Of a stretch of DNA of 64,000 nucleotides, positions 25,495 through 33,995 are shown in pieces. The notes beneath the pieces were generated by a model. It worked only from the letters and a program-made list of their open reading frames with translations. It searched no databases and was not told where the DNA came from. The translations under genes were made by a program, and so were the position numbers. Location of the stretch: assembly GCA_049334165.1 (NCBI GenBank), contig JBEGHD010000001.1; one strand, written 5' to 3'. Each line of letters starts with the position of its first letter. The first letter of the stretch is position 1. Source of the DNA: JBEGHD01 sp049334165. GTDB lineage: Bacteria > Bacteroidota > Bacteroidia > Flavobacteriales_D > Sanyastnellaceae.

Positions 25495-25528
25495 AAAAGC
25501 CTGTTGCGAAAGTGACAGGCTTTTTTTT
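25495..25528 (+). terminator. Rho-independent terminator after the acidic lipoprotein gene
   Basis: Arms 25495-25504 (AAAAGCCTGT) and 25515-25524 (ACAGGCTTTT) pair perfectly over 10 bases around TGCGAAAGTG, and eight T follow from 25521. Confidence 0.93.
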
Positions 25529-25646
25529 GTTCTGTTAAACCTCTAGACATGTAGATTTTTTCACAATTCTTTTACGACTTAGAGATCCAGTTGCTGTTAT
25601 TTTTATCTACATTTCTAACGTAGCATTCTAAACCACTAAAAATATC

Positions 25647-27191
25647 ATGTCTAACAAAGCCTCTGACAATCTCCATCGTCTCATAAAAGCAATGAGCAAG
25701 ACTGAAAAGAGATACTTCAAAGTGTTCTCTTCGCGTCACATTATTGGTGAGCAAAATAACTATGAAAGGCTCTTTGATGCCATTGACAGTCAGGACGAGT
25801 ACAACGAAGATAAAGTGCTCAAAAAATTTAAAGGCGAGGATTTCACAAAACGATTTTCCATTGCAAAAAGTCGTCTCTACCAGTCTGTTTTACAAAGTCT
25901 CGATGCTTTTCACGCCAACAGCTCTATCGATGCCCAACTCAAAAGACAAATCCACTGGGCGGAAATTCTTTATAAGAAATCGCTCTACGATCAGAGTTTG
26001 AAACTGTTGAAGAGCGCAAGGAAAGTTGCTGAGAAGAATGAGAGAATGACTTCACTCATAGAAATCAGAAACTGGGAAAAGCGCATCATTGAAAAGGATA
26101 ACTACGAGGGCATTTCTAAAAAAGACCTGAGCAAAATTCTTGAAAAAGATGAAGAGATCGTAAACCGGCTCACTATCTTCAATAATCTCTGGAATATCAA
26201 AAGCCGAATTTTTCAGGCACTTTACCAACGCGGGAAAGCGAGATCTGAAAAAGAGTTGAAGCAATTCAAAAAGATCATTGACCACGTTGTGCTCGAAAAC
26301 TCCGAGAAAAATATGATCGGTGAAAATGCCTACCTGCACAATCACCTCTACAGTGCCTACTACTACGGCATTGGTGACTACAGCAAAAGCTACGACTACC
26401 TGGTGGCGAATCTTCAGCTCATTGAAGAAAAACCACACATTTTTAAGGAGGAGCCTAACATTTACATGAGTGTGCTTACCAATGCGATTTATTTAGGTAC
26501 AAACCTCAAAAAATATGATGACGCTGCTGGCTATCTGAAGCAACTGAACGAACTCCCAGAGAAACTCAAGATCAACAAAAACGAAGATCTCGAACTGAGA
26601 ATTTTCGCTATTTCCAAAACAGCTGAGTTGGCGCTCTACTCACAGAAAAGAGAGTTTAAAAAAGGTATTGACCTCATCCCGGAGATTGAAGAAACAATGC
26701 TCCGCTACGAGGAGAAAATGAGCTCTGTTAGAAAAGCTTCGATCTACTTTAACATTGCAGTTTTGTACTTCTGGGAAAGCCATTACAATGAAGCACTTAA
26801 ATGGACCAACCAACTTCTCAACAACATCGAAATTGACAAAACTCTCGACATCCACTGCTTCGGTCAACTACTCAATCTCGTGATCCATTTAGAGCTGGAA
26901 AACAAAAGCCTCATTCCGTACACGCTTCGTTCTACCAAGCGGTATCTCGACACGAGAAATAGAACCTATACGTTTGAGACAATCTTCCTAGAGTTCATCA
27001 ACGAACTGCTCAAAAAACGTCAGGAGAAGAGCGAGAAAGAACTGTACGAGAATCTCGCGAATCAGCTAAAAGAACTTGAAAAAGATCCCTTTGAACGACA
27101 CGTGTTCGAGTATTTCGACTTCACCCGGTGGGCACAATTGAAAGCCAAGGAGGCAAGTTCAGCACCTAAGAAAGAAACTGAAGAGTACTGA
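25647..27191 (+). CDS. Large all-helical repeat protein of unknown function
   Basis: The 514-residue product is rich in Lys, Glu and Leu and appears alpha-helical throughout. It has TPR-like pairs such as YDQSLKLLKSARKVAEKNER and YNEALKWTNQLLNNIEIDK. It has no signal peptide or membrane helix. Its N-terminus, LHRLIKAMSKTEKRYFKVFS, resembles a motif I associate with a conserved but uncharacterised Bacteroidota protein. The stop codon at 27189-27191 touches the stop of thiL on the other strand with no gap, so the two genes converge exactly. A scaffold role in the cytoplasm is the most that can be inferred. Confidence 0.75.
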   Translation: MSNKASDNLHRLIKAMSKTEKRYFKVFSSRHIIGEQNNYERLFDAIDSQDEYNEDKVLKKFKGEDFTKRFSIAKSRLYQSVLQSLDAFHANSSIDAQLKRQIHWAEILYKKSLYDQSLKLLKSARKVAEKNERMTSLIEIRNWEKRIIEKDNYEGISKKDLSKILEKDEEIVNRLTIFNNLWNIKSRIFQALYQRGKARSEKELKQFKKIIDHVVLENSEKNMIGENAYLHNHLYSAYYYGIGDYSKSYDYLVANLQLIEEKPHIFKEEPNIYMSVLTNAIYLGTNLKKYDDAAGYLKQLNELPEKLKINKNEDLELRIFAISKTAELALYSQKREFKKGIDLIPEIEETMLRYEEKMSSVRKASIYFNIAVLYFWESHYNEALKWTNQLLNNIEIDKTLDIHCFGQLLNLVIHLELENKSLIPYTLRSTKRYLDTRNRTYTFETIFLEFINELLKKRQEKSEKELYENLANQLKELEKDPFERHVFEYFDFTRWAQLKAKEASSAPKKETEEY

Positions 27192-28241
27192 TTAATCCTC
27201 TTCTTTTTTGAGAAGCGGATCCCAGCCCTGAGCGGTTAGCGGGTGAGCCTGTTCGCGTTTGTCGATCAAGTGATTCCCGGAGGCCTTGTCGACCATATAA
27301 CCGATCACGGTCATATTCGGATTTCCCTTGATCTTTTCGTAATCATCCTGACTGATGGTGAACAGAAGTTCGTAGTCTTCTCCGCCACTCAAGGCACAAA
27401 CGGTAGGGTCCAGGTGAAACTCTCTCGCACGGTCGAAGGTCGTAGGGTCAATAGGGATTTTGTCTTCATAGACCACACTTCCAAGATCCGACTGATCGCT
27501 GAGGTGTAGCACTTCAGAAGCCAGCCCATCGGAAATATCAATCATGCTGCTGGGCTTCACGCCAAGCTGCTCGAGCATTTCGATGATGTCCTTTCGAGCC
27601 TCTGGTTTCAATTGGCGCTCGAGGATATAATCATTGCCTTCCAGTTTTGGCTGAACTCCGGAAGTCTCTTTGAAAACTTTCTTTTCTCTCTCCAAAACCT
27701 GAAGCCCCATGTAAGCTCCTCCAAGGTCTCCAGAAACAACCAGAAGGTCTTTTTCCTGAGCCGTTTTACGATAAACTATGTCTTCCTTTTCTGCTTCGCC
27801 CACCGCAGTGACAGAAATTGCAAGCCCAGAAAGTGAGGACGTTGTGTCTCCTCCTACCAAGTCAACTCCATAAATTGTGCAGGCCTTGTAAATTCCACGG
27901 TAAAGCTCCTCCACAGCTTCCAGGGAAAAACGATTGGACAGAGCAATTGAAACAGTGATCTGCTTCGGAGTGGCATTCATCGCGTAGATGTCAGAGAGGT
28001 TTACCACAACAGCCTTGTAGCCCAGGTGAATGAGTGGAGAATACATCAGGTCAAAATGTATGCCTTCCATCAGCATATCAGTTGTGACAACTTTCACTTT
28101 TCCCTCCCCGGCATCAATCACTGCAGCATCGTCACCAACAGCGTAAAGTGTTGATGGATTTACTGATTTGTTGTTTTCAGTTAATCGCTTGATTAATCCA
28201 AATTCACCGAGTTCTTCCAGTTCTGTTCTTTCGTTGCTCAT
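27192..28241 (-). CDS. thiL: Thiamine-monophosphate kinase
   Basis: ThiL phosphorylates thiamine monophosphate with ATP to the coenzyme thiamine diphosphate. The ATG at 28241 gives 349 residues; a further in-frame start at 28274 would add 11 residues without family support. Family motifs are clear: ELGEFGLIKRL near the N-terminus, GDDAAVI, TTDMLMEGIHFDL, NLSDIYAMNATPKQITVSIAL, the GGDTTSS metal-binding turn, and the C-terminal SGGEDYELLFT. The gene stands alone on the minus strand, head to head with the SUF cluster. No TPP riboswitch consensus is visible in its leader. Confidence 0.95.
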   Translation of the reverse strand: MSNERTELEELGEFGLIKRLTENNKSVNPSTLYAVGDDAAVIDAGEGKVKVVTTDMLMEGIHFDLMYSPLIHLGYKAVVVNLSDIYAMNATPKQITVSIALSNRFSLEAVEELYRGIYKACTIYGVDLVGGDTTSSLSGLAISVTAVGEAEKEDIVYRKTAQEKDLLVVSGDLGGAYMGLQVLEREKKVFKETSGVQPKLEGNDYILERQLKPEARKDIIEMLEQLGVKPSSMIDISDGLASEVLHLSDQSDLGSVVYEDKIPIDPTTFDRAREFHLDPTVCALSGGEDYELLFTISQDDYEKIKGNPNMTVIGYMVDKASGNHLIDKREQAHPLTAQGWDPLLKKEED

Positions 28242-28313
28242 GGCCACAAAATTAAGTCTTTCTAAGAAACTCACAGCCCCAAACTACCGCAGTGTCATAC
28301 GAATTAGTTGGGT

Positions 28314-28344
28314 TTGTTTCCATCGCTTATATATGGTATTTTTG
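28314..28344 (+). promoter_or_regulatory. Bacteroidota-type promoter of the SUF cluster
   Basis: TTG at 28314-28316 and TATTTTTG at 28337-28344 are 20 bases apart, a full match to the TTG / TAnnTTTG consensus. A second exact -7 box, TAACTTTG at 28378-28385, lies downstream without a clear -33 element. Transcripts would carry leaders of roughly 80 to 120 bases. Confidence 0.7.
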
Positions 28345-28399
28345 CACTCAATTTAGATTTCGTCTAAATAAAAGAAATAACTTTGCAACAAAGTCGAAA

Positions 28400-28465
28400 C
28401 TCAGCTGTTGGAAAATTGATTCGAATGTGCTGAGATCAAAGACTTAACAAGGTTTGAGAAAGGAG
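28400..28465 (+). promoter_or_regulatory. 5' leader hairpin and Shine-Dalgarno of the SUF operon
   Basis: CTCAGC at 28400-28405 pairs with GCTGAG at 28429-28434 across 23 bases. AAAGGAG at 28459-28465 then sits four bases before the ATG at 28470. A clear Shine-Dalgarno is unusual in this window, where most starts follow A-rich sequence. A regulatory role for the hairpin is only a possibility. Confidence 0.4.
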
Positions 28466-28469
28466 AAAA

Positions 28470-28796
28470 ATGATAAAAGTAGATAATACAGCAAGAGAGC
28501 AGGTACAAAAGCTCATGGAGTCTGAAAACCACCCGCAAAACAGCTTTATCAGAGTTGGAGTTGAGGGAGGTGGCTGCTCGGGATTAATGTACCAACTGAA
28601 GTTCGACACCGAAATGGGTGAAGGAGATCAGGCTTTTGAAGACAACGGTGTAAAAATCGTAGTCGATAAAAAGAGTTTTCTCTACCTCGTGGGCACCGAA
28701 CTTGAGTATTCCGGTGGCCTCAATGGAAAAGGATTTGTATTCAAAAACCCCAACGCCAACCGCACTTGCGGATGTGGCGAAAGCTTTTCCATCTAA
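28470..28796 (+). CDS. HesB/IscA/SufA-type iron-sulfur carrier
   Basis: The 108-residue A-type carrier passes assembled Fe-S clusters from the SUF scaffold to target proteins. The three conserved cysteines are present: Cys36 in GGGCSGLMYQL, and Cys100 and Cys102 in RTCGCGESF. Length is typical. SufA, IscA and ErpA cannot be told apart by sequence inspection alone, so no symbol is given. It opens the SUF cluster, 50 bases ahead of sufB, behind a good promoter and a real Shine-Dalgarno. Confidence 0.95.
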   Translation: MIKVDNTAREQVQKLMESENHPQNSFIRVGVEGGGCSGLMYQLKFDTEMGEGDQAFEDNGVKIVVDKKSFLYLVGTELEYSGGLNGKGFVFKNPNANRTCGCGESFSI

Positions 28797-28846
28797 TCAA
28801 TCCACCCAACTTTTTCAAAAGAATTCAAAAAATTTAGAATAGCGAT

Positions 28847-30295
28847 ATGGCCTACGAAGGAGATGAAGTACTAGAAGAAGTAACTAAGAAGGAGTACGAA
28901 TTTGGCTTTACGACTAACATTGAGTCGGACAAAGCTCCGAAGGGACTGAACGAGGAGATCATTCGTATGATTTCGGCCAAGAAAAATGAGCCGGAATGGA
29001 TGCTTGAATGGCGACTCGATGCTTACAAAATTTGGACAGAAATGACTGAGCCAAACTGGGCTCACGTGAAATATCCAAAACCGGATTTTCAAAACATTCA
29101 CTACTACGCTGCTCCTAAAAGCAAAAAGAAATATGAAAGTCTTGACGATGTCGATCCAGAAATGCGAGAGACGATGGACAAGCTCGGAATTTCGCTCGAA
29201 GAGCAAAAGAGATTGACCGGAGTGGCGGTGGATTTTGTGATGGACAGTGTTTCCGTAGGAACTTCTTTCAAGAAAAAATTGGCCGAGCTCGGAATCATTT
29301 TCTGTTCGTTCAGCGAAGCCGTTCAGGAACACCCTGAACTTGTGAGAAAATACCTCGGAACAGTAGTTCCAAAAGGAGACAATTTCTATGCCGCCCTGAA
29401 CTCGGCAGTTTTCACTGATGGTTCTTTCTGCTACATTCCCAAGGGAGTGAAATGCCCGATGGAGCTTTCAACGTATTTCAGAATCAACGAAGCCAATACC
29501 GGTCAGTTTGAGAGAACGCTCGTTGTGGCTGACGAAAGCAGCTATTGCAGTTATCTAGAGGGGTGCACCGCTCCTATGCGCGATGAAAACCAACTTCACG
29601 CAGCAGTTGTAGAGCTCGTAGCCCTCGACAATGCAGAGATCAAATACTCTACGGTTCAAAATTGGTATCCCGGTGACAAAAATGGAAAAGGTGGAGTGTA
29701 CAACTTCGTTACCAAGCGCGGACTTTGCGATGGTGTAAATTCCAAAATCTCATGGACACAGGTTGAAACCGGATCGGCAGTTACCTGGAAATACCCATCG
29801 TGCATTTTAAAAGGCGACAACTCAATTGGGGAATTCTATTCGGTTGCTGTGACCAACAACTTTCAGCAAGCCGACACTGGTACCAAGATGTTGCACATTG
29901 GGAAAAACACCCGAAGCACCATTATCTCAAAAGGAATTTCTGCAGGTCAGAGTCAAAACTCTTACCGTGGATTAGTGCAGGTCAATAAAGGAGCTGAAAA
30001 CGCGAGAAATTTTTCTCAATGCGATTCACTGCTGATGACCGATCGCTGCGGAGCGCACACATTCCCCTACATCGACATCAAAAATAAATCGGCAAAAGTG
30101 GAGCACGAGGCTACTACTAGCAAGATCGGTGAGGATCAAATCTTCTACTGCCTGCAGCGAGGACTCGATGAAGAAAAAGCCATCAGCCTTATTGTAAACG
30201 GCTACGCCAAAGAAGTACTCAACAAGCTCCCGATGGAGTTTGCCGTGGAGGCGCAAAAACTATTGGCACTCTCGCTAGAAGGAAGTGTCGGATAA
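28847..30295 (+). CDS. sufB: Fe-S cluster assembly scaffold SufB
   Basis: SufB is the scaffold subunit of the SufBC2D complex, on which new Fe-S clusters are built. The 482-residue length is standard. Family motifs include VDFVMDSVSVGTSFKKKLAE, GTVVPKGDNFYAALNSAVF, YIPKGVKCPMELSTYFRIN, SYCSYLEGCTAP (conserved Cys), the region GGVYNFVTKRGLCDG and the C-terminal DQIFYCLQRGLDEEKAISL. It lies 50 bases after the carrier gene. sufC starts 37 bases after its stop. Confidence 0.97.
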   Translation: MAYEGDEVLEEVTKKEYEFGFTTNIESDKAPKGLNEEIIRMISAKKNEPEWMLEWRLDAYKIWTEMTEPNWAHVKYPKPDFQNIHYYAAPKSKKKYESLDDVDPEMRETMDKLGISLEEQKRLTGVAVDFVMDSVSVGTSFKKKLAELGIIFCSFSEAVQEHPELVRKYLGTVVPKGDNFYAALNSAVFTDGSFCYIPKGVKCPMELSTYFRINEANTGQFERTLVVADESSYCSYLEGCTAPMRDENQLHAAVVELVALDNAEIKYSTVQNWYPGDKNGKGGVYNFVTKRGLCDGVNSKISWTQVETGSAVTWKYPSCILKGDNSIGEFYSVAVTNNFQQADTGTKMLHIGKNTRSTIISKGISAGQSQNSYRGLVQVNKGAENARNFSQCDSLLMTDRCGAHTFPYIDIKNKSAKVEHEATTSKIGEDQIFYCLQRGLDEEKAISLIVNGYAKEVLNKLPMEFAVEAQKLLALSLEGSVG

Positions 30296-30332
30296 ACAAG
30301 AATCGAATAGTCAAGAAAATATCATTTACAGC

Positions 30333-31085
30333 ATGTTATCAATAAAAAATTTACACGCAGAAATTGACGGTAAAGAAATCTTAAAAGGTGTTTCACTGGA
30401 CATCCAGCCTGGAGAAGTTCACGCGATCATGGGACCCAATGGATCGGGGAAAAGTACGCTTGCTTCTGTGTTAGCAGGAAACGAAGATTACGAAGTAACC
30501 GAGGGTGAAGTGATTTTTATGGGTAAAAACCTCCTGGACATGGACCCTGAAGAAAGAGCCAGACTCGGTGTTTTTCTCGCATTTCAATACCCTGTTGAAA
30601 TTCCCGGTGTGAGCAACATCAACTTTTTGAAAGCTGCTCTCAATGAGATTCGGGATTACAGAGGTCTTGAGCCGCTTACTGCGAAAGAATTTTTGCAGCG
30701 TGTAAAAGAAAAGTCTAAGCTCGTCCAGCTCGATGGCCAACTGACCAACAGAGCTGTGAACGAAGGTTTTTCCGGAGGCGAGAAAAAGAGAAATGAAATT
30801 TTTCAGATGGCCATGCTAGAGCCAACTCTGGGAATTCTTGACGAAACTGACTCTGGCCTCGACATCGATGCGCTGAAAGTTGTTTCCGATGGCGTGAATG
30901 CCATGCGCGACAAGGAGCGTAGCTTTTTAGTCATCACTCACTACCAGCGATTGCTCGACTACATCGTGCCCGACAAAGTTCACGTGCTTGCTCAAGGTAA
31001 AATCGTGAAAACCGGAGACAAAGATTTGGCGCTCGAGCTTGAGAAGAAAGGTTACGACTGGCTGAAAGAAGAAGCCACAGTCTAA
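30333..31085 (+). CDS. sufC: Fe-S cluster assembly ATPase SufC
   Basis: SufC is the ABC-type ATPase that drives shape changes of SufB and SufD. The ATG at 30333 (250 residues, MLSIKNLHAEIDGKEILKGV) matches the family start; an earlier in-frame GTG at 30285 would overlap sufB. Walker A is GPNGSGKST (about 34-42), the Q-loop is AFQYPVEIPGV, the SufC-type signature is FSGGEKKRNEIFQ, Walker B is LGILDETDSGLD, and the H-loop is VITHYQRLL. sufD follows after 24 bases. Confidence 0.97.
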   Translation: MLSIKNLHAEIDGKEILKGVSLDIQPGEVHAIMGPNGSGKSTLASVLAGNEDYEVTEGEVIFMGKNLLDMDPEERARLGVFLAFQYPVEIPGVSNINFLKAALNEIRDYRGLEPLTAKEFLQRVKEKSKLVQLDGQLTNRAVNEGFSGGEKKRNEIFQMAMLEPTLGILDETDSGLDIDALKVVSDGVNAMRDKERSFLVITHYQRLLDYIVPDKVHVLAQGKIVKTGDKDLALELEKKGYDWLKEEATV

Positions 31086-31109
31086 GAATCGCAAAAAAGA
31101 AATTAGCAA

Positions 31110-32396
31110 ATGCAAACCCTCGAGAAGGAATTGACTAAGAAAGATAAATTTTTGCAGCCTCTGAGCGAATCGCTCGAAGGTGTTTCAGCGCACGTGCCTG
31201 AAAAAATCAAGAAAGAAGCGAAAGCAGCACTTGAAGAGCTTCATCTTCCAACGAGAAAAACTGAGGCCTACAAGTACACTCGCGTTAACAAGATTGTAAA
31301 TGGCGAGTGGAAAACTGGTGACGGATCTGTCGAGGTAAACTTGCTCGACAAAAACATCCCCTCAATTGATGCCTGGAAAGCGGTTTTCGTAAACGGAATA
31401 TACAGAGCTGATCTTTCTGATTTGGACACGCTTCAAAATGGGATTTCGTGCCACGCCATCAGTGACCTGGATTCTTCGGACCTTGAAGGAATCTACGGAG
31501 CTCAATCGGATCACTCAACTGAAATTTTTTCTGCGCTAAACACAGCCTACAGCACTGGCGGCTTGTTTATCAAAGCTGAAAAAGGTATTGTGAGTGAAAA
31601 GCCGATTCACATCGTCCACATCACCACCGAGAAAAACGCGATTGCTCAGCCTCATCATATTTTGAAGGCGGAAACCAACAGCAAGCTCGAGGTAGTTCAA
31701 TCATTTGTTTCTCAAGGGGAATCGGAGTGTTTCACAAATTCACTGACAGAGGTTCTTGTCGAAAAAAATGCGGAGTTAAAACTGGATAAAATCCAGTCGA
31801 TCGGTTCTGAAGACCATCACCTTTCCACAGAATGCGTGAAGCAGGAAAAAGACAGCAGGTTCTCCATCAACTCCATGCAAATTCGCGGAGGATGGATTCG
31901 TAACAACCTCAACATTTCTTCGGGAGAACACTGTAGCTCCAATCTCTTTGGGGCTTACATGCCCGATGGACAAGAACACGTTGATAACCACACAAGAGTT
32001 GACCACACCCTGCCTCACAGCGAATCGAACGAACTTTACAAGGGAATTGCCAAAGACAAAGGAACTGGCGTTTTCAACGGAAAGGTGCACGTTCACCCAC
32101 ATGCTCAGCTTACCAACGCTTTCCAGAGCAACGGTAACATCTTGATGACTGATGATGCTACTATCCACTCGAAGCCTGAGCTCGAAATTTACGCGGATGA
32201 CGTTCAGTGCAGCCATGGTTCTACCACTGGTCAGTTCGATGAGGAAGCCGTTTACTACCTGCGTGCTCGGGGACTGAGCGAAGAAAGCGCCAGAAAAATG
32301 CTCACCAGTGCGTTTTTGAGTGAAGCATTTGAAAATATCTCGAACGATGCTTTAAGAGTTTTTGTAGAAGGAGCTTTTGAAGAGAAAAACTCTTAA
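31110..32396 (+). CDS. sufD: Fe-S cluster assembly protein SufD
   Basis: SufD pairs with SufB in the scaffold and helps iron entry. The 428-residue protein has the helical N-terminal part (RKTEAYKYTRVNKIVNGEW) and the right-handed beta-helix core shared with SufB. Motifs are the NVNISSGEHCSSNLFGAYM-like stretch, HVDNHTRVDHTLPHSESNEL, KGTGVFNGKVHVHPHAQLTN, and the end motif DVQCSHGSTTGQFDEEAVYY. The conserved Cys and His (CSHG) are present. tlyA follows after 15 bases. Confidence 0.96.
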   Translation: MQTLEKELTKKDKFLQPLSESLEGVSAHVPEKIKKEAKAALEELHLPTRKTEAYKYTRVNKIVNGEWKTGDGSVEVNLLDKNIPSIDAWKAVFVNGIYRADLSDLDTLQNGISCHAISDLDSSDLEGIYGAQSDHSTEIFSALNTAYSTGGLFIKAEKGIVSEKPIHIVHITTEKNAIAQPHHILKAETNSKLEVVQSFVSQGESECFTNSLTEVLVEKNAELKLDKIQSIGSEDHHLSTECVKQEKDSRFSINSMQIRGGWIRNNLNISSGEHCSSNLFGAYMPDGQEHVDNHTRVDHTLPHSESNELYKGIAKDKGTGVFNGKVHVHPHAQLTNAFQSNGNILMTDDATIHSKPELEIYADDVQCSHGSTTGQFDEEAVYYLRARGLSEESARKMLTSAFLSEAFENISNDALRVFVEGAFEEKNS

Positions 32397-32411
32397 CAGA
32401 AAATCTCAGAC

Positions 32412-33146
32412 ATGTCTGCAGAAGAAGTAAGGCTGGATAAATTGCTTATGCAACGCGGCTTTGCTTCTTCCCGGCAACGGGCCGTTGAACTCATTAAGGA
32501 TGGCTCTGTGCTCGTCAATTCAAAGTCGATCACCAAACCCGGCCAGAAATTTCCAAAAGAAATCTCAATAGATCTCACTGCGAGCGAAATACCCTGGGTT
32601 TCGAGAGGTGCTCTAAAGCTGGAGGCCGCCCTCGATCACTGGCAAATCGATCCTTTTGGCCTCACCTGCCTTGATGTTGGCGCATCTACCGGTGGATTCA
32701 CCGAGCTGCTGCTTGATCGAGGAGCTAAAAAAGTTTATGCTGTGGATACCGGCAGTGAACAATTAGCCCCGGAACTACGAAATGACCCACGTGTAGCAAG
32801 TTTTGAAAACACCGACATTCGAAATTTGAGTCATGAAGATTTCACGAGTATAGATCTCATTGTAATCGATGTTTCCTTCATCTCATTGGAGCTAATTTTC
32901 CCAGCGCTTGTTTCGTTCTGCAACAATCATCCGAAAATCATTGCACTAATTAAACCGCAATTTGAGGTAGGTCGAGAAAATGTAGGAAAGCGCGGAGTAG
33001 TGAGAGACGAGGGACTTCGCCATCTTGCAGTTGAAAAAGTCAAGAAAATGGCTGAAGGGCACGGCTGGCAGTGGGTCGACTCTATCAAATCGCCCATAAC
33101 AGGTGGCGAAGGAAACGTAGAGTTCCTGGGATCAATTCGGACTTAG
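32412..33146 (+). CDS. TlyA-family rRNA 2'-O-methyltransferase
   Basis: The 244-residue protein joins an N-terminal S4 RNA-binding domain (about 6-65, RLDKLLMQRGFASSRQRAVE, DGSVLVNSKS) to an FtsJ-type methyltransferase (about 75-240). The SAM-binding motif is CLDVGASTGGFTELLLDRGA with VYAVDTG. The catalytic residues lie around LIVIDVSFISLELIFPAL and ALIKPQFEVGREN. TlyA enzymes methylate 16S and 23S rRNA riboses; some were first described as haemolysins, a label best ignored here. It starts 15 bases after sufD, so it is probably co-transcribed with the SUF genes although functionally unrelated. Confidence 0.92.
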   Translation: MSAEEVRLDKLLMQRGFASSRQRAVELIKDGSVLVNSKSITKPGQKFPKEISIDLTASEIPWVSRGALKLEAALDHWQIDPFGLTCLDVGASTGGFTELLLDRGAKKVYAVDTGSEQLAPELRNDPRVASFENTDIRNLSHEDFTSIDLIVIDVSFISLELIFPALVSFCNNHPKIIALIKPQFEVGRENVGKRGVVRDEGLRHLAVEKVKKMAEGHGWQWVDSIKSPITGGEGNVEFLGSIRT

Positions 33147-33296
33147 GTTTTGAAACTATTCCCACAGACTCGCGTATAGAACAGATTCTCAATTTTTTAT
33201 CGGTCAACGATAGCTTGTTGATAAGTAACAACTCAACACTGTTAGATTTCTCTCAAGGTTCGACAATTTCGTATAAATCAAAAAACTTATTCAATC

Positions 33297-33977
33297 ATGA
33301 AAAATCTATTTCTAACGGCAGTTTTGGCCATTGCAGTCGCTTTTAGTGCACAAGCTCAGGATGGCGGCATTATGAAACAGCAAGGAGGTGAAAATAATAT
33401 TGAGCTTCAACTTGCACCTCTAGGTGGTTCTCCAATATCTATTGGTGGCATCAGATATCGTAAATTCACCACAGCTACAACAGCCATTCGCGCTGATGTT
33501 TTTGTTGGTTTTAGCAACAACTCGACAATCACTCAACAGGAAGATAGTGACAATGACCTGGAAGAGCTTAGAGACGTTGATACTGAAGTATCAATTAGCA
33601 TTAGTCCAGGTATTGAAATGCACCTTGAAGGAACCAACAGACTTTCTCCTTACTACGGAGGTGTTCTCAACATTGGGTATGCGCGCATGTCTACAAAGAG
33701 CGAAGTTCAGGTAGGTGACGATGTAGAGTCTTCAACTACAACTGACGGAACGCTCACTTTAGGACTAAATGGAGTGTTCGGTTTTGACTACTACTTCGCC
33801 AAAAATATTTATATTGGTGCTGAACTTGGTTTCGGTCTGGCATTCGAGTCTGAACTTGACACAAAAACAACATATTCAGATGATTCATTGGGTGACGACA
33901 CCGAGACCGCGAACGGTTCAAGTTTTAATCTCGGTCCAAACGTAGTAGGTCAGATTAGAACTGGTATTTTGTTCTAA
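33297..33977 (+). CDS. Outer-membrane beta-barrel protein
   Basis: The 226-residue protein has a signal peptide (MKNLFLTAVLAIAVAFSAQA). The mature part alternates hydrophobic and polar residues, has Gly-Tyr-rich strands (YYGGVLNIGYARM, LTLGLNGVFGFDYYFA, IYIGAELGFGLAFE) and ends in Phe (GILF), typical of an 8- to 10-strand outer-membrane barrel. Acidic loops sit between strands. Specific function is unknown. It is followed after 18 bases by a lipoprotein gene, probably in one transcript that ends at the terminator at 34912. Confidence 0.83.
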   Translation: MKNLFLTAVLAIAVAFSAQAQDGGIMKQQGGENNIELQLAPLGGSPISIGGIRYRKFTTATTAIRADVFVGFSNNSTITQQEDSDNDLEELRDVDTEVSISISPGIEMHLEGTNRLSPYYGGVLNIGYARMSTKSEVQVGDDVESSTTTDGTLTLGLNGVFGFDYYFAKNIYIGAELGFGLAFESELDTKTTYSDDSLGDDTETANGSSFNLGPNVVGQIRTGILF

Positions 33978-33995
33978 AACTGAAAATTTAAATTT

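Noticed and set aside
28429..28440. CTGAGA text upstream of the SUF operon, suggestive of a TPP riboswitch near thiL
   Set aside because: The rest of the TPP consensus is absent, and the text is on the strand of the SUF operon rather than thiL.
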